A program made the translations under genes and the position numbers. Under the pieces are notes generated by a model. The model did no database searches. It was not told where the DNA came from and saw only the letters and a program-made list of their open reading frames with translations. A DNA stretch of 16,707 nucleotides from Deltaproteobacteria bacterium (GTDB taxonomy: Bacteria > Desulfobacterota_B > Binatia > UBA9968), in assembly GCA_016193385.1 (NCBI GenBank), contig JACPSF010000002.1, forward strand, positions 1 through 16,707, read 5' to 3'. Below, one piece after another: positions 15,219-16,707 of this stretch. Every line of letters begins with the position of its first letter. The first letter of the stretch is position 1.

Positions 15219-15338
15219 CTAAAGAAACAGCCCGATCAGCACCCATGCGACTACGAAAATCGCCAGAACCAAGTCCACAACAAGAAACAGCTCGTCCCAA
15301 GTTGGAGGATCATTCTTTGTGAGAGCGTCCCTTTTCAT
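15219..15338 (-). CDS. 39-residue single-pass membrane protein
   Basis: Very short gene with good signals: GAGGG (15345-15349) six bases before ATG 15338, and TAG at 15219-15221. The protein has a polar head (MKRDALTKNDPPTWDE) and one strongly hydrophobic helix (LFLVVDLVLAIFVVAWVLIG, then LFL). It heads the envelope operon directly behind promoter P3. The design recalls small membrane regulators or scaffold peptides. Conservation in relatives is the decisive test of reality. Confidence 0.65.
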   Translation of the reverse strand: MKRDALTKNDPPTWDELFLVVDLVLAIFVVAWVLIGLFL

Positions 15339-15376
15339 ACAGAACCCTCACTTGGACAAACCCTGCGGCAAACCCA

Positions 15377-15392
15377 CGCAAAGCTTAAACCA
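15377..15392 (-). promoter_or_regulatory. Probable sigma-54 (-24/-12) promoter P3 for the envelope operon
   Basis: On the minus strand TGGTTTAAGCTTTGCG has GG and GC in exact -24/-12 register plus TTGC, but the CACG part of the -24 element is absent. Start expected near 15366, a leader of about 28 bases to the ATG at 15338. Weaker than P1, P2 and P4. Confidence 0.55.
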
Positions 15393-15618
15393 GCAATTTC
15401 CGTGCCCGGAACCTCCCCCCTTGATTCTCCGACGCTTGGCGAATCCTGCAGTAACCTGGGGACTGTAACCTTCCCAAGGCTGGGAAGTTAAGACTACTGA
15501 AAATCGCAAGGGTGACGATGAAGCGAAGACCTGTCTCTGCCTCCTTGAACTCGAGCAGATAAAGTTTTCGCTGCTTATGCAGCTTCTGGACCATTTCCTC
15601 CAGCGTCTTTTTGTCCAC
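15385..15618 (-). pseudogene. N-terminal piece of a TraR/DksA-like coiled-coil protein
   Basis: GTG at 15618 with GGAGG eight bases upstream reads DKKTLEEMVQKLHKQRKLYL then LEFKEAETGLRF. This is the charged helix that opens TraR/DksA-type RNA-polymerase-binding proteins. After residue 33 the sequence turns into VTLAIFSSLNFPALGRLQSP and a basic tail, with no second coiled-coil arm, no DxxDA tip and no zinc finger. The final codons overlap promoter P3, and a palindrome lies inside the tail. I read it as a 5' fragment whose remainder was replaced by regulatory DNA. It could still be a genuine small protein. The family call rests on one helix and is tentative. Confidence 0.45.
15470..15487. repeat. 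Palindrome upstream of P3, candidate activator site
   Basis: CTTCCC-N6-GGGAAG, about 78 bp upstream of P3. The core TTCCC-N6-GGGAA has the same arms and spacer length as the middle palindrome upstream of P2 (10193-10208), which makes a shared binding protein plausible. Confidence 0.45.
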
Positions 15619-15827
15619 GAGGGAATCCTCCGCCTGGGTCAATGCGCAACAACCATGGCATGCGATAACCCCTCGCCCGCCGCTTCCATTTCACAGCCCG
15701 GAGCTGTGGTTTCCGAAGGTAGAAAAAAATTTCTTCTCGTTTTTCTCATTTCTAAAAAGATGCCCTCACGACCATACGGACGGTCGCATCAAATCCACGG
15801 CACCCGGCTTTCCGCTGAGTTTGGAGT
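15619..15827. promoter_or_regulatory. Divergent intergenic control region with inverted repeats and an A/T-rich tract
   Basis: No gene seen. CACAGC-CCGGA-GCTGTG lies near 15692-15708. Next comes an A- and T-rich stretch (about 15720-15760) that could bend DNA or bind a bending protein. CGACC-N8-GGTCG (15769-15786) sits about 42 bp upstream of promoter P4. An activator and a DNA-bending protein would be expected in such positions at a sigma-54 promoter, but I find no exact IHF consensus. Confidence 0.4.
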
Positions 15828-15843
15828 TGGCACGAGATATGCT
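15828..15843 (+). promoter_or_regulatory. Sigma-54 (-24/-12) promoter P4
   Basis: TGGCACGAGATATGCT carries a perfect TGGCACG -24 element and GC in exact register; only the first T of TTGC is changed. Start expected near 15854, about 24 bases before the chosen ATG of the SagB-type gene at 15878. Confidence 0.8.
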
Positions 15844-15877
15844 CACACAATCATTGAGAGCGTTACACGAATATGCG

Positions 15878-16483
15878 ATGGAGCGCGTCAAGACGATAAG
15901 TCTACCCACGCCCGCATATGATAGCGGGACATCGGTCGAGAAAAGCCTCCGGCTGAGAAGGTCCGTCAGGGAATACAGGGGCGGCCCCCTAACGTTGGCT
16001 CAAGTCGCTCAGCTTCTCTGGGCCGCTCAGGGAGTCACCGATCCGGGAGGGTTGAGAACCGCCCCTTCGGCCGGAGCCCTCTACCCCTTGGAAGCACGCG
16101 TGGTCTCCGGGAACATCGACGGTCTTCCGGCCGGGATCTACCATTACCGCTCGCTATTGCACGAATTGATCCGGGTGATCGAGGGCGATAAGCGAGGGGA
16201 ACTCTACCGGAGCTCGCTGGGTCAGCCTGCCGTGGGAGACGCCGCACTCCTCCTCGTCTTCTCTGGCGTCTACGAGCGAACCGTGAGCAAGTACGGACAG
16301 AGAGGTCTCAGATACGTGCACATGGAAGCCGGCCACGCGGCGCAAAATGTGTGCCTGCAGGCGGTCTCTTTGAGGCTCGGGGTGGTAATGGTGGGGGCCT
16401 TTGAGGACTCGAAGGTCAAGAAGGTCCTTTCGCTGGATGCCACGGAAGAACCTCTGTATATCCTCGCGATTGGGAGAATCTAG
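15878..16483 (+). CDS. SagB-type (ThcOx/nitroreductase-fold) flavin oxidoreductase, 201 aa
   Basis: FMN-dependent oxidoreductase of the SagB/ThcOx branch. FMN-binding RRSVREYRGGPLTL near residue 30 is followed by QLLWAAQGVTDPGGLRTAPS and AGALYPLEA. YERTVSKYGQRGLRYVHMEA, GHAAQNVCLQAVSLRLG and VVMVGAFED complete the fold, ending EEPLYILAIGR. SagB relatives oxidise azolines in peptide biosynthesis, but many short stand-alone members, like this one, have no peptide cluster. No YcaO or precursor gene is visible. The open frame extends upstream to 15611, but family length and promoter P4 favour the ATG at 15878. The Shine-Dalgarno is weak (GAGAG, too far away). The AdoMet synthetase gene follows after 32 bases. 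Confidence 0.88.
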   Translation: MERVKTISLPTPAYDSGTSVEKSLRLRRSVREYRGGPLTLAQVAQLLWAAQGVTDPGGLRTAPSAGALYPLEARVVSGNIDGLPAGIYHYRSLLHELIRVIEGDKRGELYRSSLGQPAVGDAALLLVFSGVYERTVSKYGQRGLRYVHMEAGHAAQNVCLQAVSLRLGVVMVGAFEDSKVKKVLSLDATEEPLYILAIGRI

Positions 16484-16515
16484 CGGACACTGAGCACTAG
16501 GCAGCTTGGTGGCGA

Positions 16516-16707
16516 ATGGATCATTTCCACATCCAGCAGATGCCGGGTCCTTCGGTCTCCGAGACGGATGTCGAAATCGTTGAGCGCAAAGGGCTGGGGC
16601 ACCCGGATACGATTTGCGACGCCATAATGGAGGCCATATCCCAGTCTTTGTGCCAGGCTTACCTGGAGCGATTCGGCTCCATCCTGCACCACAACTGCGA
16701 TAAGGGA
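16516..16707 (+). CDS. Archaeal-type S-adenosylmethionine synthetase, N-terminal part
   Basis: First 64 residues of a methionine adenosyltransferase that makes S-adenosylmethionine from methionine and ATP; the gene runs off the window. VEIVERKGLGHPDTICDAIM and ILHHNCDKG are hallmarks of the archaeal-type enzyme, which differs strongly from bacterial MetK. The type is found in some bacterial lineages too. The start ATG has a modest GGTGG upstream. Probably co-transcribed with the SagB-type gene, and hence possibly under P4. Confidence 0.92.
   Translation, partial: MDHFHIQQMPGPSVSETDVEIVERKGLGHPDTICDAIMEAISQSLCQAYLERFGSILHHNCDKG

Noticed and set aside
15611..15877. N-terminal extension of the SagB-type reading frame
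   Set aside because: Contains promoter P4 and inverted repeats, has no family similarity and would make the protein about 90 residues too long.
1..16707. CRISPR arrays, tRNA or rRNA genes, insertion-sequence transposases
   Set aside because: I looked for regular repeats, cloverleaf signatures and transposase motifs and saw none.

Overview
The window looks like bacterial chromosome of moderately high GC from a deep-branching, Gram-negative-type soil or subsurface lineage, in the range of Methylomirabilota/NC10, Rokubacteria, Nitrospirota or the old Deltaproteobacteria. This placement is inference. It rests on a two-GAF sigma-54 activator, repeated -24/-12 promoters, an archaeal-type S-adenosylmethionine synthetase and the general look of the proteins. 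No rRNA, tRNA, CRISPR array or intact transposon is visible.

Left part (1-4084): a sigma-54 enhancer-binding protein (GAF-GAF-AAA+-Fis HTH) is followed by a -24/-12 promoter and a tight six-gene operon. The operon encodes a small membrane protein, an exported protein, a STAS-like protein, a thioredoxin, a free-standing putative helix-turn-helix protein and a 55-residue acidic protein. A membrane protein at 4122-4802 follows closely.

Middle (about 4803-8437): an accessory, all-plus-strand cassette of small soil-type detoxification or stress genes. It holds a GFA-family remnant, a frameshifted glutathione S-transferase, a damaged Asp-box (BNR) repeat protein, a MoaD/ThiS-like protein, an intact GFA/CENP-V zinc protein, a DoxX-like protein and a DUF1428 protein. 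Several members are broken.

Right part (8720-16707): on the minus strand lies a sigma-70-family factor with an odd N-terminus. It begins with an archease-like segment, continues with the same domain as the free-standing protein at 3456-3920, and then has sigma regions 1.2 to 4. It is frameshifted near region 2.1. A near-consensus sigma-54 promoter and three evenly spaced palindromes lie upstream. Next comes a minus-strand envelope operon, read from a weaker -24/-12 site: a 39-residue membrane protein, an unknown helical protein, a polysaccharide deacetylase, a putative glycoside hydrolase and an AmiE-NamZ fusion. Divergently, a strong -24/-12 site precedes a SagB-type oxidoreductase and an archaeal-type AdoMet synthetase that runs off the window.

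The unifying signal is a candidate sigma-54 regulon of four promoters around its likely activator. One target is itself a sigma-70-type gene that shares a domain with another target. This suggests a sigma-54 to sigma-70 cascade linking thiol/STAS signalling to cell-wall remodelling. The promoters and the domain sharing are seen in the sequence; the circuit is inference.
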